A stretch of DNA of 27,493 nucleotides from Alphaproteobacteria bacterium (GTDB taxonomy: Bacteria; Pseudomonadota; Alphaproteobacteria; Rhizobiales; Aestuariivirgaceae), in NCBI GenBank assembly GCA_024639035.1, contig JAHEJE010000003.1:1-27493 (forward strand). The letters run 5' to 3'. Position numbers and translations under genes: made by a program. Of this stretch, positions 7,725 through 14,839 are shown piece after piece. The notes beneath the pieces are model-generated. The model had not been told where the DNA came from, did not search any database, and saw nothing but the letters and a program-made list of their open reading frames with translations. Every line of letters begins with the position of its first letter. Positions within the stretch are counted from its first letter, which is position 1.

Positions 7725-8624
7725 ATGGCGGATAGCCACGCAAAAAATCACGATTACCATCTGGTTAACCCCAGCCCTTGGCCCGCGTTAGGTTCGATCG
7801 GCGCCTTCTTGATGGCGCTTGGCGGCATCATGTTCATGCGCTGGTACAACCGGGGCGCGGAAGAATCCGGAGAGTTCCTTGTTGCCGGTTCGAACTGGGC
7901 TAATCCGTGGGTTTTTCTGATCGGCACAGCGATTGTTCTGTACACCATGTTCATGTGGTGGCGCGACGTCGTTCATGAAGGCGATGCCGGTGATCATACT
8001 GCGGTGGTTCAGCTCCATCTGCGCTACGGCATGATCATGTTCATCGCTTCCGAGGTCATGTTTTTCGTCGCCTGGTTCTGGGCATATTTCGATGCCGCGC
8101 TTTATTCAGACGAGGCTATTCAGGCGGCACGCGTCGCTGTCACGGGTGCCGCATGGCCTCCGACAAGCGTTACCGTTTTCGACCCATGGCACCTGCCGCT
8201 GCTGAATACGCTCATTCTCCTGACCTCCGGCACAACGGTCACCTGGGCCCATCACGCGCTTTTGCACAACGACCGCAAGGGTCTGGTCTGGGGGTTGACC
8301 TTGACCGTTGCCCTCGGCCTCATCTTCACCGCTGTTCAGGGTTACGAATATGGCCACGCAGCATTTGCCTTCAATATCGACAATGGCGGCAACATCTATG
8401 GCTCGACATTCTTCATGGCCACCGGTTTCCATGGTTTCCATGTGATTGTCGGCACGATCTTCCTGATCGTCTGCCTGTTCCGCGCCATGGCCGGTCATTT
8501 CTCACCGGAGCGCCATTTCGGCTTCGAAGCTGCCGCATGGTACTGGCACTTTGTTGATGTCATCTGGCTGTTCCTGTTTGCCTGCATTTACGTGTGGGGG
8601 TCGGTCGGTGCGACAATTCACTAG
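7725..8624 (+). CDS. coxC: Cytochrome c oxidase subunit III
   Basis: A 299-residue subunit III (ctaE) of the aa3 oxidase, a seven-helix protein without metal centres that binds lipids and sustains proton uptake through the D-channel. Family landmarks are the N-terminal HAKNHDYHLVNPSPWP, MFMWWRDVVHEG near residue 80, GMIMFIASEVMFFVAWFWA with the conserved membrane Glu, GFHGFHVIVGT, and the C-terminal WYWHFVDVIWLFLF. GTAGGGGAA lies directly before the ATG at 7725. It follows ctaG by 53 bases. The gene ends 26 bases before a strong intrinsic terminator, so it is the last structural gene of the coxB-coxC unit. Confidence 0.98.
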   Translation: MADSHAKNHDYHLVNPSPWPALGSIGAFLMALGGIMFMRWYNRGAEESGEFLVAGSNWANPWVFLIGTAIVLYTMFMWWRDVVHEGDAGDHTAVVQLHLRYGMIMFIASEVMFFVAWFWAYFDAALYSDEAIQAARVAVTGAAWPPTSVTVFDPWHLPLLNTLILLTSGTTVTWAHHALLHNDRKGLVWGLTLTVALGLIFTAVQGYEYGHAAFAFNIDNGGNIYGSTFFMATGFHGFHVIVGTIFLIVCLFRAMAGHFSPERHFGFEAAAWYWHFVDVIWLFLFACIYVWGSVGATIH

Positions 8625-8650
8625 ACGCTGCCAGGCTTAACGCGTTCAAT

Positions 8651-8685
8651 GCGCTCCGGCCCCGCAGCCGGAGCGCTTTTTCTTT
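8651..8685 (+). terminator. Intrinsic terminator after coxC
   Basis: GCGCTCCGGC (8651-8660) pairs perfectly with GCCGGAGCGC (8667-8676) around a 6-base loop, followed immediately by TTTTTCTTT. This is a textbook rho-independent terminator. The next gene starts only 18 bases after the T-run. Confidence 0.88.
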
Positions 8686-8703
8686 AGGCAATCGGACGAC
8701 GAC

Positions 8704-9084
8704 ATGCCCCACTCGCAATACTATCCGGACGTTTCACCGGTGAAGGCCGGCATGGCCGGCAAGTGCCCCCGCTGTGGCCGCGGCAAGCTGTTTGCCGGTT
8801 ACCTCAAGCTTTCCGACAGTTGCAGAAGTTGCGGATTGAGTTACGGTTTTGCCGACGCTGGCGATGGTGCCGCATGGTTCGTCATGTTGCTCACCGGGTT
8901 CGCCGCCGTCGGTGGCGCTCTGTGGGTCGAGGTCATGTGGCGCCCGTCTTATTGGGTGCATGCTCTCGTCGCCATTCCGCTCGCCGTCGTTCTGCCGCTT
9001 GTCCTGCTGCGCCCGATCAAGGGGATCCTGGTCTGTCAGCAATACAAGACCAAGGCCAAAGCCGATTCCAGTCGGAACGGCTAG
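8704..9084 (+). CDS. DUF983 family zinc-ribbon membrane protein
   Basis: A 126-residue DUF983 protein. Two CxxC pairs, CPRCGRGKLF near residue 21 and CRSCGLSYGF near 40, suggest an N-terminal zinc ribbon. Two membrane helices follow (about 57-78, WFVMLLTGFAAVGGALWVEV, and 87-108, WVHALVAIPLAVVLPLVLL). The family is regularly found between coxC and surf1 in alphaproteobacteria, so a role in oxidase assembly or metal handling is likely but unproven. It begins shortly after an intrinsic terminator and is followed by surf1 after 12 bases. Confidence 0.92.
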   Translation: MPHSQYYPDVSPVKAGMAGKCPRCGRGKLFAGYLKLSDSCRSCGLSYGFADAGDGAAWFVMLLTGFAAVGGALWVEVMWRPSYWVHALVAIPLAVVLPLVLLRPIKGILVCQQYKTKAKADSSRNG

Positions 9085-9096
9085 CGAGAGGCGGCA

Positions 9097-9897
9097 ATGC
9101 GCAAGAGCAACGCACTACTGGCCGCACTTTCGCTCGCCGGCATTGCCGTGTTGATTTCGCTGGGTGCATGGCAGCTCAAGCGGCTGGAATGGAAACAACG
9201 TCTGATTTCACTCCATGAACAAGCCGCGGCGTCTGAACCGGTATCGCTGAACGATATCGAAGCCGGTATTGAAAATGGTTTCGACGTCGATTTGCTGCGC
9301 ACCACTGCCACAGGCTACTATCGCCACGACCTTGAACGTCATGTCTATGCGCTACGCAAGGGCGAGATTGGTTGGAAAGTGGTAACGCCGTTTGTGATCC
9401 CCGGGCGTTTCATTGTGCTGGTCGATCGTGGGTTTGTACCCGATGCCCGCAAAGACGCGAGCCGGCGTCCGGAATCGGTCCAGGTCGGTGATCTGCCGGT
9501 GGAACTGAAGACCAAGCCGCGCGGACAATGGCCGGACCCCATCGAAATCGCCGGCTATGTCAGAGTGAGGGCCGCAAGTCCCGGTCTGTTTGTTCCCGAC
9601 AATGATCCTACCAACAATAGCTGGTATTCCTACGATCTCATGGCGATGAACCGCACCTTGCCGGAAGATCTGGGTGTCCTGCCGCCCGATCAATACGCCA
9701 GCATGCTTGCCGTTTATCTTCAGATCGAACCCGGCGGTGAGCCCGGTGATGGTGATTTGCCGATTGTCGACCCGCTGGAAACGAGTTTGCCCAACTCTCA
9801 CCTGCAATACGCCATCACCTGGTTCGCGCTGGCCGTGGTGCTGGCCGTGATGTCCGTGGTCTTCATTCGCACCCGGCGCAAGCGGAGCGACCGGTGA
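9097..9897 (+). CDS. surf1: SURF1 family cytochrome oxidase assembly protein
   Basis: A 266-residue SURF1 (Shy1) protein, a membrane factor that helps insert heme a into subunit I. The topology is classic: an N-terminal helix ending in GAWQLKRLEWKQ (the GxWQ motif), a large periplasmic loop with GYYRHDLERHVYALRKGEIGW and VLVDRGFVP, then a C-terminal helix (about 238-258) and a basic end RTRRKRSDR. GAGAGGCGG precedes the ATG at 9097. Its TGA (9895-9897) shares the A with the ATG of the next gene, so translation of the M32 peptidase is probably coupled to it. Confidence 0.96.
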   Translation: MRKSNALLAALSLAGIAVLISLGAWQLKRLEWKQRLISLHEQAAASEPVSLNDIEAGIENGFDVDLLRTTATGYYRHDLERHVYALRKGEIGWKVVTPFVIPGRFIVLVDRGFVPDARKDASRRPESVQVGDLPVELKTKPRGQWPDPIEIAGYVRVRAASPGLFVPDNDPTNNSWYSYDLMAMNRTLPEDLGVLPPDQYASMLAVYLQIEPGGEPGDGDLPIVDPLETSLPNSHLQYAITWFALAVVLAVMSVVFIRTRRKRSDR

Positions 9898-11393
9898 TGA
9901 GCGCGGCCTACACCGAACTGCAGGATCGATTTGCCAGAATGTCGGCAATATCCGGTGCCCAGTCCATGCTGTCGTGGGATCAGGCGACCATGATGCCGGC
10001 CGGCGGGGCGCCGGTTCGGTCGCGCCAGCTGGCTGTTCTGTCCGTCCTGCAACATGACATTTTGACTGCGCCGGAAACCGGCGGACTGCTCGACCGCGCC
10101 ACGGCTGCTGCTGGCGAGTTGACCTCGATGCAGCGTGCAAACCTGAACGAGATGCATCGGGTGCGCATACACGCCTGTGCCGTGCCGGCCAGTCTCGTCG
10201 AAGCCTTGTCGCATGCCTCGGCGAAGTGCGAAATCACCTGGCGGAGTGCCCGCGCCGACAACGATTTTGCAGCCCTCTCGCCGAAGCTGACGGAGCTTGT
10301 TTCGCTGGTGCGTGAAAGCGCTGCCGCCCGCGCTGATGCCTTGGGCGTCACACCGTACGAGGCACTTGTCGATCTTTACGACCCTGGCAGCCGGGTCGCA
10401 GAAATCGATCGCCTGTTCGGCGAGTTGCAGGCTTTCCTGCCCGATCTGGTGCTGCGGATCATGGACAAGCAGGCCTCTGTAACAAAACCGGTTCTGCCCA
10501 CGGGCCCATTTCCCGTCAAGGCTCAGGAGCAACTGGCCCGAGCGCTCATGCAGCGTATCGGTTTCGACTTCACCCACGGCCGCCTCGACACCAGCCACCA
10601 CCCTTTCTCCGGGGGCGTCCCGGAAGACTGCCGCATCACCACCCGCTACGACACGCAAGATTTCACCTCTAGTCTCATGGCGGTGATCCACGAGACCGGC
10701 CATGCGCTCTATGAGCGTGGCTTGCCGCTTGAATGGGTGGATCAGCCGGTTGGCAGGGCGCGCGGCATGACCGTGCATGAAAGCCAGTCCTTGCTGTACG
10801 AAATGCAGGCCGCGCGTTCAAAAGAGTTTCTCGGCTGGCTATCCGCAGAGCTGCGCGTGTCGTTCGAGGCCAGTGGTCCGCAGTGGGATGGAACAAATAT
10901 CACGGCCCTGTACCGCAACGTCGCGCCGAGCCTGATCAGGGTTGACGCAGATGAGGTGACCTACCCGCTCCACATCATGCTGCGCTACGAATTGGAACGC
11001 GCCCTGATCGATGGAAGCATGAAGGTTTCAGACTTGCCCGCGGCGTGGAATGAAGGCATGCGCCAACGGCTTGGCGTTACCCCGGGGGATGACGCAACCG
11101 GGTGTCTGCAGGACATCCACTGGCCGTCCGGGGCCTTTGGCTATTTTCCCAGTTACACATTGGGTGCCCTCACGGCTGCCCAGATGTTCAGATCGGCATG
11201 CATTGCCGAACCGGACATTCTGACTGAACTTGCCCGCGGCCGTTTCGGCAGGTTGAACATCTGGCTGCGCGACAACGTTCACCGCAAGGCGAGCATCTGT
11301 TCGACGCCTGAACTGATCGAGCAGGCCACAGGCCAGATCCTTGGCACAGCAACTTTTCGCGCCCATCTCGAGCAGCGATATTTACTCGATTGA
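9897..11393 (+). CDS. M32 family carboxypeptidase (carboxypeptidase Taq type)
   Basis: A 498-residue zinc metallocarboxypeptidase of family M32, a cytoplasmic enzyme that removes residues from peptide C termini. The zinc motif HETGH is at residues 265-269 (VIHETGHALYERG), followed by the conserved HESQSLLYE about 30 residues later that supplies the third ligand. Other family blocks are LSWDQATMMP near 24, HPFSGG near 233, DEVTYPLHIMLRYELE near 350 and FGYFPSYTLGAL near 411. The full family length is present. The ATG at 9897 overlaps the surf1 stop by one base; a GTG at 9894 is also possible. Sitting between surf1 and thrC is not, as far as I recall, a usual place for this gene, and it may be a local insertion into the cluster. 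Confidence 0.95.
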   Translation: MSAAYTELQDRFARMSAISGAQSMLSWDQATMMPAGGAPVRSRQLAVLSVLQHDILTAPETGGLLDRATAAAGELTSMQRANLNEMHRVRIHACAVPASLVEALSHASAKCEITWRSARADNDFAALSPKLTELVSLVRESAAARADALGVTPYEALVDLYDPGSRVAEIDRLFGELQAFLPDLVLRIMDKQASVTKPVLPTGPFPVKAQEQLARALMQRIGFDFTHGRLDTSHHPFSGGVPEDCRITTRYDTQDFTSSLMAVIHETGHALYERGLPLEWVDQPVGRARGMTVHESQSLLYEMQAARSKEFLGWLSAELRVSFEASGPQWDGTNITALYRNVAPSLIRVDADEVTYPLHIMLRYELERALIDGSMKVSDLPAAWNEGMRQRLGVTPGDDATGCLQDIHWPSGAFGYFPSYTLGALTAAQMFRSACIAEPDILTELARGRFGRLNIWLRDNVHRKASICSTPELIEQATGQILGTATFRAHLEQRYLLD

Positions 11394-11435
11394 AAACGCT
11401 GACTAGAGTGCCGCGTCAATCATCAGGACGATCCC

Positions 11436-12827
11436 ATGAAATATGTCAGTACGCGTGGTGCCGCACCTGCCACCGACTTTGAAGGCGCTCTGATCGCCGG
11501 GTTGGCGAGCGACGGCGGGTTGTACATTCCGCAGGCCTGGCCGCATTTCACCACGGATCAATTGAGAACCTTGCGCGGCAAGTCGTACGCCGACGTCGCT
11601 TTCGCGGTTATGGAACCATTTGTCGACGGCGAAATCCCGGAACCAGCACTGCGCGACATGATCGGCGATGCCTATGCCCGGTTCTCGCATCGCGCCGTGA
11701 CCCCGCTGAAGCAGCTTGACGCCAACCATTGGCTGCTCGAGCTGTTCCATGGCCCCACTCTCGCGTTCAAGGATGTGGCGATGCAGCTGCTGGCGCGGAT
11801 GATGAATTGGGCGCTGGAAAAGCGCGGTACACGGGCGACCATCATCGGTGCGACGTCGGGCGATACCGGCAGCGCCGCCATCGAGGCGTTTCGCGCGTCA
11901 TCGCGCTGCGAGATCTTCATTCTCCACCCGCACGGACGCGTCAGCGAGGTGCAGCGCCGCCAGATGACCACTGTCGCAGGCGCGAACGTTCACAACATTG
12001 CCCTGGAAGGCACATTCGACGATTGCCAGGCACTCCTCAAGGAAATGTTCGGGGACCGGTCATTTCGCGAGCGCAACAACATGGCGGGGGTGAATTCGAT
12101 CAACTGGGCCCGGATCATGCCCCAGATCGTATATTATGTGACATCGGCGCTTGCATTGGGCGCCCCGGACCGCGCGGTCAGCTTCACGGTCCCGACCGGA
12201 AACTTCGGCGATATCTTTGCCGGCTACATCGCCAGGCAAATGGGTTTGCCGATCGATCAGCTGGTCGTCGCCACCAACATCAACGATATCCTGCACCGGG
12301 CATTCTCCACCGGCCGCTATGAGGTTCGAGGCGTTACGCCGACGTCCAGTCCGTCGATGGATATTCAGGTTTCCAGCAATTTCGAACGGTTGTTGTATGA
12401 TGCCGGCAACAGGGACCCGCAAGCCGTCACCGTCATGATGCAGGGGCTGCGCCAATCGGGCGCATTCACAGTTCCCCCGGCAACGTTGAGCGCGCTGCAA
12501 TCACAGTTCGCGTCGGCGCGGTGCGATGAAAAGGAGATGGCGGCAACACTCAAGCAGACCCATGCCGAGACCGGTGAGTTGCTTGATCCGCATTCAGCTG
12601 TCGGGTACGCGGTTGCCCGCAGGTTGGCCCAAAACTCATCTCCCATGGTGACGTTGGCGACGGCCCATCCGGCAAAATTTCCCGACGCGGTCGAAACGGC
12701 ATCCGGCCTGCGCCCGGGTCTGCCGGCCCACCTTGTCGACTTGCATGAAAAACCGGAGCGTTTTGACATCGTCGCGAACGATTTTGAGGCCGTGAAGGGC
12801 CATATCCAGGCCCGCCTGGCCGGATGA
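11436..12827 (+). CDS. thrC: Threonine synthase
   Basis: A 463-residue PLP enzyme of the fold-type II group that converts O-phosphohomoserine to threonine and phosphate. The PLP lysine is Lys112 in HGPTLAFKDVAMQ, and the phosphate-binding loop is GATSGDTGSAA near 145. The N-terminal KYVSTRGAAPATDFEGALIAGLASDGGLYIP and NSINWARIMPQ with PTGNFGDIFAGYIA are typical of the long proteobacterial/fungal-type threonine synthases (class of about 460 residues). AGGA lies before the ATG. It is 42 bases after the M32 gene and 16 bases before the M16 peptidase gene, so all are probably in one unit. Confidence 0.97.
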   Translation: MKYVSTRGAAPATDFEGALIAGLASDGGLYIPQAWPHFTTDQLRTLRGKSYADVAFAVMEPFVDGEIPEPALRDMIGDAYARFSHRAVTPLKQLDANHWLLELFHGPTLAFKDVAMQLLARMMNWALEKRGTRATIIGATSGDTGSAAIEAFRASSRCEIFILHPHGRVSEVQRRQMTTVAGANVHNIALEGTFDDCQALLKEMFGDRSFRERNNMAGVNSINWARIMPQIVYYVTSALALGAPDRAVSFTVPTGNFGDIFAGYIARQMGLPIDQLVVATNINDILHRAFSTGRYEVRGVTPTSSPSMDIQVSSNFERLLYDAGNRDPQAVTVMMQGLRQSGAFTVPPATLSALQSQFASARCDEKEMAATLKQTHAETGELLDPHSAVGYAVARRLAQNSSPMVTLATAHPAKFPDAVETASGLRPGLPAHLVDLHEKPERFDIVANDFEAVKGHIQARLAG

Positions 12828-12843
12828 GGGCGCAAAAGCACAT

Positions 12844-14103
12844 ATGACGGTCCGGATCACAAAACTCGATAACGGCGTGCATGTCATCACCGACAGCATG
12901 CCACATCTTGAGACCGTGGCGCTCGGCGTTTGGGTCCGTGCCGGTGCTCGCGACGAAACCCGAAGCGGACACGGCATTGCCCATTTGCTGGAGCATATGG
13001 CTTTCAAGGGAACCACCCGGCGCTCGGCCCGCCGGATCGCGGAAGAAATTGAAGCTGCCGGTGGCGAGATCAATGCCTCGACCGCAATGGAAACGACCAC
13101 GTACTACGCGCGGGTTCTCAAGGACGATTGGCGCCTGGCGCTCGATATCATAGCTGATATCCTCAATGATCCGGTGTTCGACGAACGCGAGCTTGAACGT
13201 GAGAAGGATGTGATTCTGCAGGAAATCGCGGCCGCAAACGACACACCCGACGATCTTGTCTTCGATCTGGCCCAATCGGCGGCGTTCGGCACGCACCCTT
13301 TGGGCCGTTCGATCCTGGGGACGGCCACCCGGGTTATGTCCCATACCGCCGATGACATCACTGGCTACCGCCGCTCGCAATACACCGCTGAGCGGTTTGT
13401 GGTGTCAGCCGCCGGCAAGCTGGCTCACGAAGAACTGGTTGCAGAAGTGACAGCTTTGTTCGCAGGGATTGACGCAGGGCCGGGCATCTACTGGGTCGCC
13501 CCCAAGTTTCAGGGCGGCCTCGCCAAACAGCACAAGCCGGTCGACCAAATCCACTCCGTCATGTCCTTTCCTGCGCCGAGCTATCGTGATCCGGAAATCT
13601 ATACCGCGCAGCTCCTGGCCAACATTCTCGGAGGTGGAATGTCGTCCAGGCTGTTCCAGGAAGTGCGGGAGAACCGGGGCCTGTGTTATTCTGTATTTGC
13701 CTTCGCCGCCGCCTACGCCGATGCGGGGCTGATGTCGATCTACGCGGCAACTTCGCCGGAAAAATCAAGGGAGTTGCAGGCGGTCTCAAGCAGCGTTGCC
13801 TTGTCCTTGTGCGACGGGATTGCCGAGGACGAACTGGATCGCGCTAAGGCACAGCTGAAAGCGGCCATGGTCATGAACCTTGAAAGCGCGTCGGGCCGGG
13901 CCGATCAAATCGCCCGTCAGTTCCAGGCATTTGGCGAGGTGCCCGATGTTTTCGAGACACTTGAAAAGATCGATGCCGTGCAAACCGGCGCGATCCAGGA
14001 TCTGGCGCAGGACCTGTTTGCGGGCCACAAGCCTGCGATGGGTGCGACAGGGGACCTGTCCAGTCTGGAAAGTTACGATATAATCGCCAGACGGTTTGCG
14101 TGA
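12844..14103 (+). CDS. M16 family zinc peptidase (mitochondrial processing peptidase-like)
   Basis: A 419-residue pitrilysin-type peptidase closely resembling the beta subunit of mitochondrial processing peptidase and the alphaproteobacterial 'Mpp' proteins. The inverted zinc motif HLLEH is at residues 47-51, with the third ligand Glu127 in ILQEIAAAND exactly 76 residues later, so the site looks active. The substrate-facing Gly-rich loop and C-terminal half GGGMSSRLFQEVRENRGLCYSV near 265 are also present. No signal peptide is seen, so it probably acts in the cytoplasm on peptides. The neighbouring order thrC then M16 peptidase then GNAT acetyltransferase is widely conserved in Hyphomicrobiales. 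Confidence 0.95.
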   Translation: MTVRITKLDNGVHVITDSMPHLETVALGVWVRAGARDETRSGHGIAHLLEHMAFKGTTRRSARRIAEEIEAAGGEINASTAMETTTYYARVLKDDWRLALDIIADILNDPVFDERELEREKDVILQEIAAANDTPDDLVFDLAQSAAFGTHPLGRSILGTATRVMSHTADDITGYRRSQYTAERFVVSAAGKLAHEELVAEVTALFAGIDAGPGIYWVAPKFQGGLAKQHKPVDQIHSVMSFPAPSYRDPEIYTAQLLANILGGGMSSRLFQEVRENRGLCYSVFAFAAAYADAGLMSIYAATSPEKSRELQAVSSSVALSLCDGIAEDELDRAKAQLKAAMVMNLESASGRADQIARQFQAFGEVPDVFETLEKIDAVQTGAIQDLAQDLFAGHKPAMGATGDLSSLESYDIIARRFA

Positions 14104-14147
14104 TTTCATGAGGAAAATTGGGGCTTCAGTATCCCCAATGGCGCGAC

Positions 14148-14735
14148 ATGGCATTTTTGAGAAGCATCTCGCCGCCTGAATTGCGGCTGTCACTGACGGC
14201 GGGTAGGGTTTATCTGCGTTTTCCCTTGCTGAGCGATCATGCCGCGTGGTCCGATCTGCGCGCCCGTAGCCGTGAATTCCTGGCCCCGTGGGAACCGCTA
14301 TGGCCGCATGACGACCTCACCCGAGGGGCATTCAAGCATCGCATCAAGCGATATGCACGCGACATACGAAATGATGTTTCATATCCGTTTTTCATTTTCG
14401 AGACAGCGACCGGCGAGTTGTTGGGTGGAGTGACGGTCTCGAACATCCGGCGTGGTGTGGCCTATGCCGGCTCGCTGGGGTATTGGATCGGCGCACCTCA
14501 CGCCAATCAGGGATACATGGCCGATGGTGTAAGGGCTTTGCTGCCTTATGTCTTCGAGGACTTGAACCTAAACCGGCTCGAAGCTGCCTGCCTGCCTGCC
14601 AACGAACCGTCAAAGAAACTACTGCGTAAATGCGGTTTCAGCGAGGAGGGCATGGCCAGAGATTATCTCAAGATCAACGGCAGATGGCAGGATCACCTTC
14701 TGTTTGCGCTGCTGCGCCGCGACGTCAGACTGTGA
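14148..14735 (+). CDS. GNAT acetyltransferase, RimJ-like
   Basis: A GNAT-family N-acetyltransferase of about 195 residues, similar to RimJ/RimL enzymes that acetylate ribosomal protein N termini. It has the family's start LTAGRVYLRFPLLSDHAAW, the EFLAPWEPLWP segment typical of the RimJ branch, the acetyl-CoA loop region GYWIGAPHANQGYM, and LNRLEAACLPANEPSKKLLRKCGF followed by LKINGRWQDHLLFALL. The start is uncertain: ATG at 14148 gives MAFLRSISPP but has no clear ribosome binding site, whereas TTG at 14118 has GAGGA only 3 bases upstream and would add ten residues. The true substrate may not be ribosomal. It follows the M16 gene on the same strand. Confidence 0.9.
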   Translation: MAFLRSISPPELRLSLTAGRVYLRFPLLSDHAAWSDLRARSREFLAPWEPLWPHDDLTRGAFKHRIKRYARDIRNDVSYPFFIFETATGELLGGVTVSNIRRGVAYAGSLGYWIGAPHANQGYMADGVRALLPYVFEDLNLNRLEAACLPANEPSKKLLRKCGFSEEGMARDYLKINGRWQDHLLFALLRRDVRL

Positions 14736-14778
14736 AATGCCGCACCCGCCGACGACCGTTGGCAAGTCTTGGCCGAAG

Positions 14779-14807
14779 CTTGTCTTTGCCATTGCCCATC
14801 GCTAGGC
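14779..14807 (+). promoter_or_regulatory. Weak candidate promoter for the PAS-GGDEF-EAL gene
   Basis: CTTGTC (14779-14784), 17 bases, then CTAGGC (14802-14807). This resembles the alphaproteobacterial housekeeping pattern CTTGAC-N17-CTATAT at five of six and three of six bases. It sits in the 104-base gap before the gene, at a suitable distance from its ATG at 14840. Confidence 0.3.
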
Positions 14808-14839
14808 TCCAGCCGGGGGGCGCTTGGTACTTGCCGTAG

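Noticed and set aside
14108..14179. 23-codon frame starting at an ATG just after the M16 gene
   Set aside because: It overlaps the start of the GNAT gene, lacks a ribosome binding site and shows no features of a real protein.
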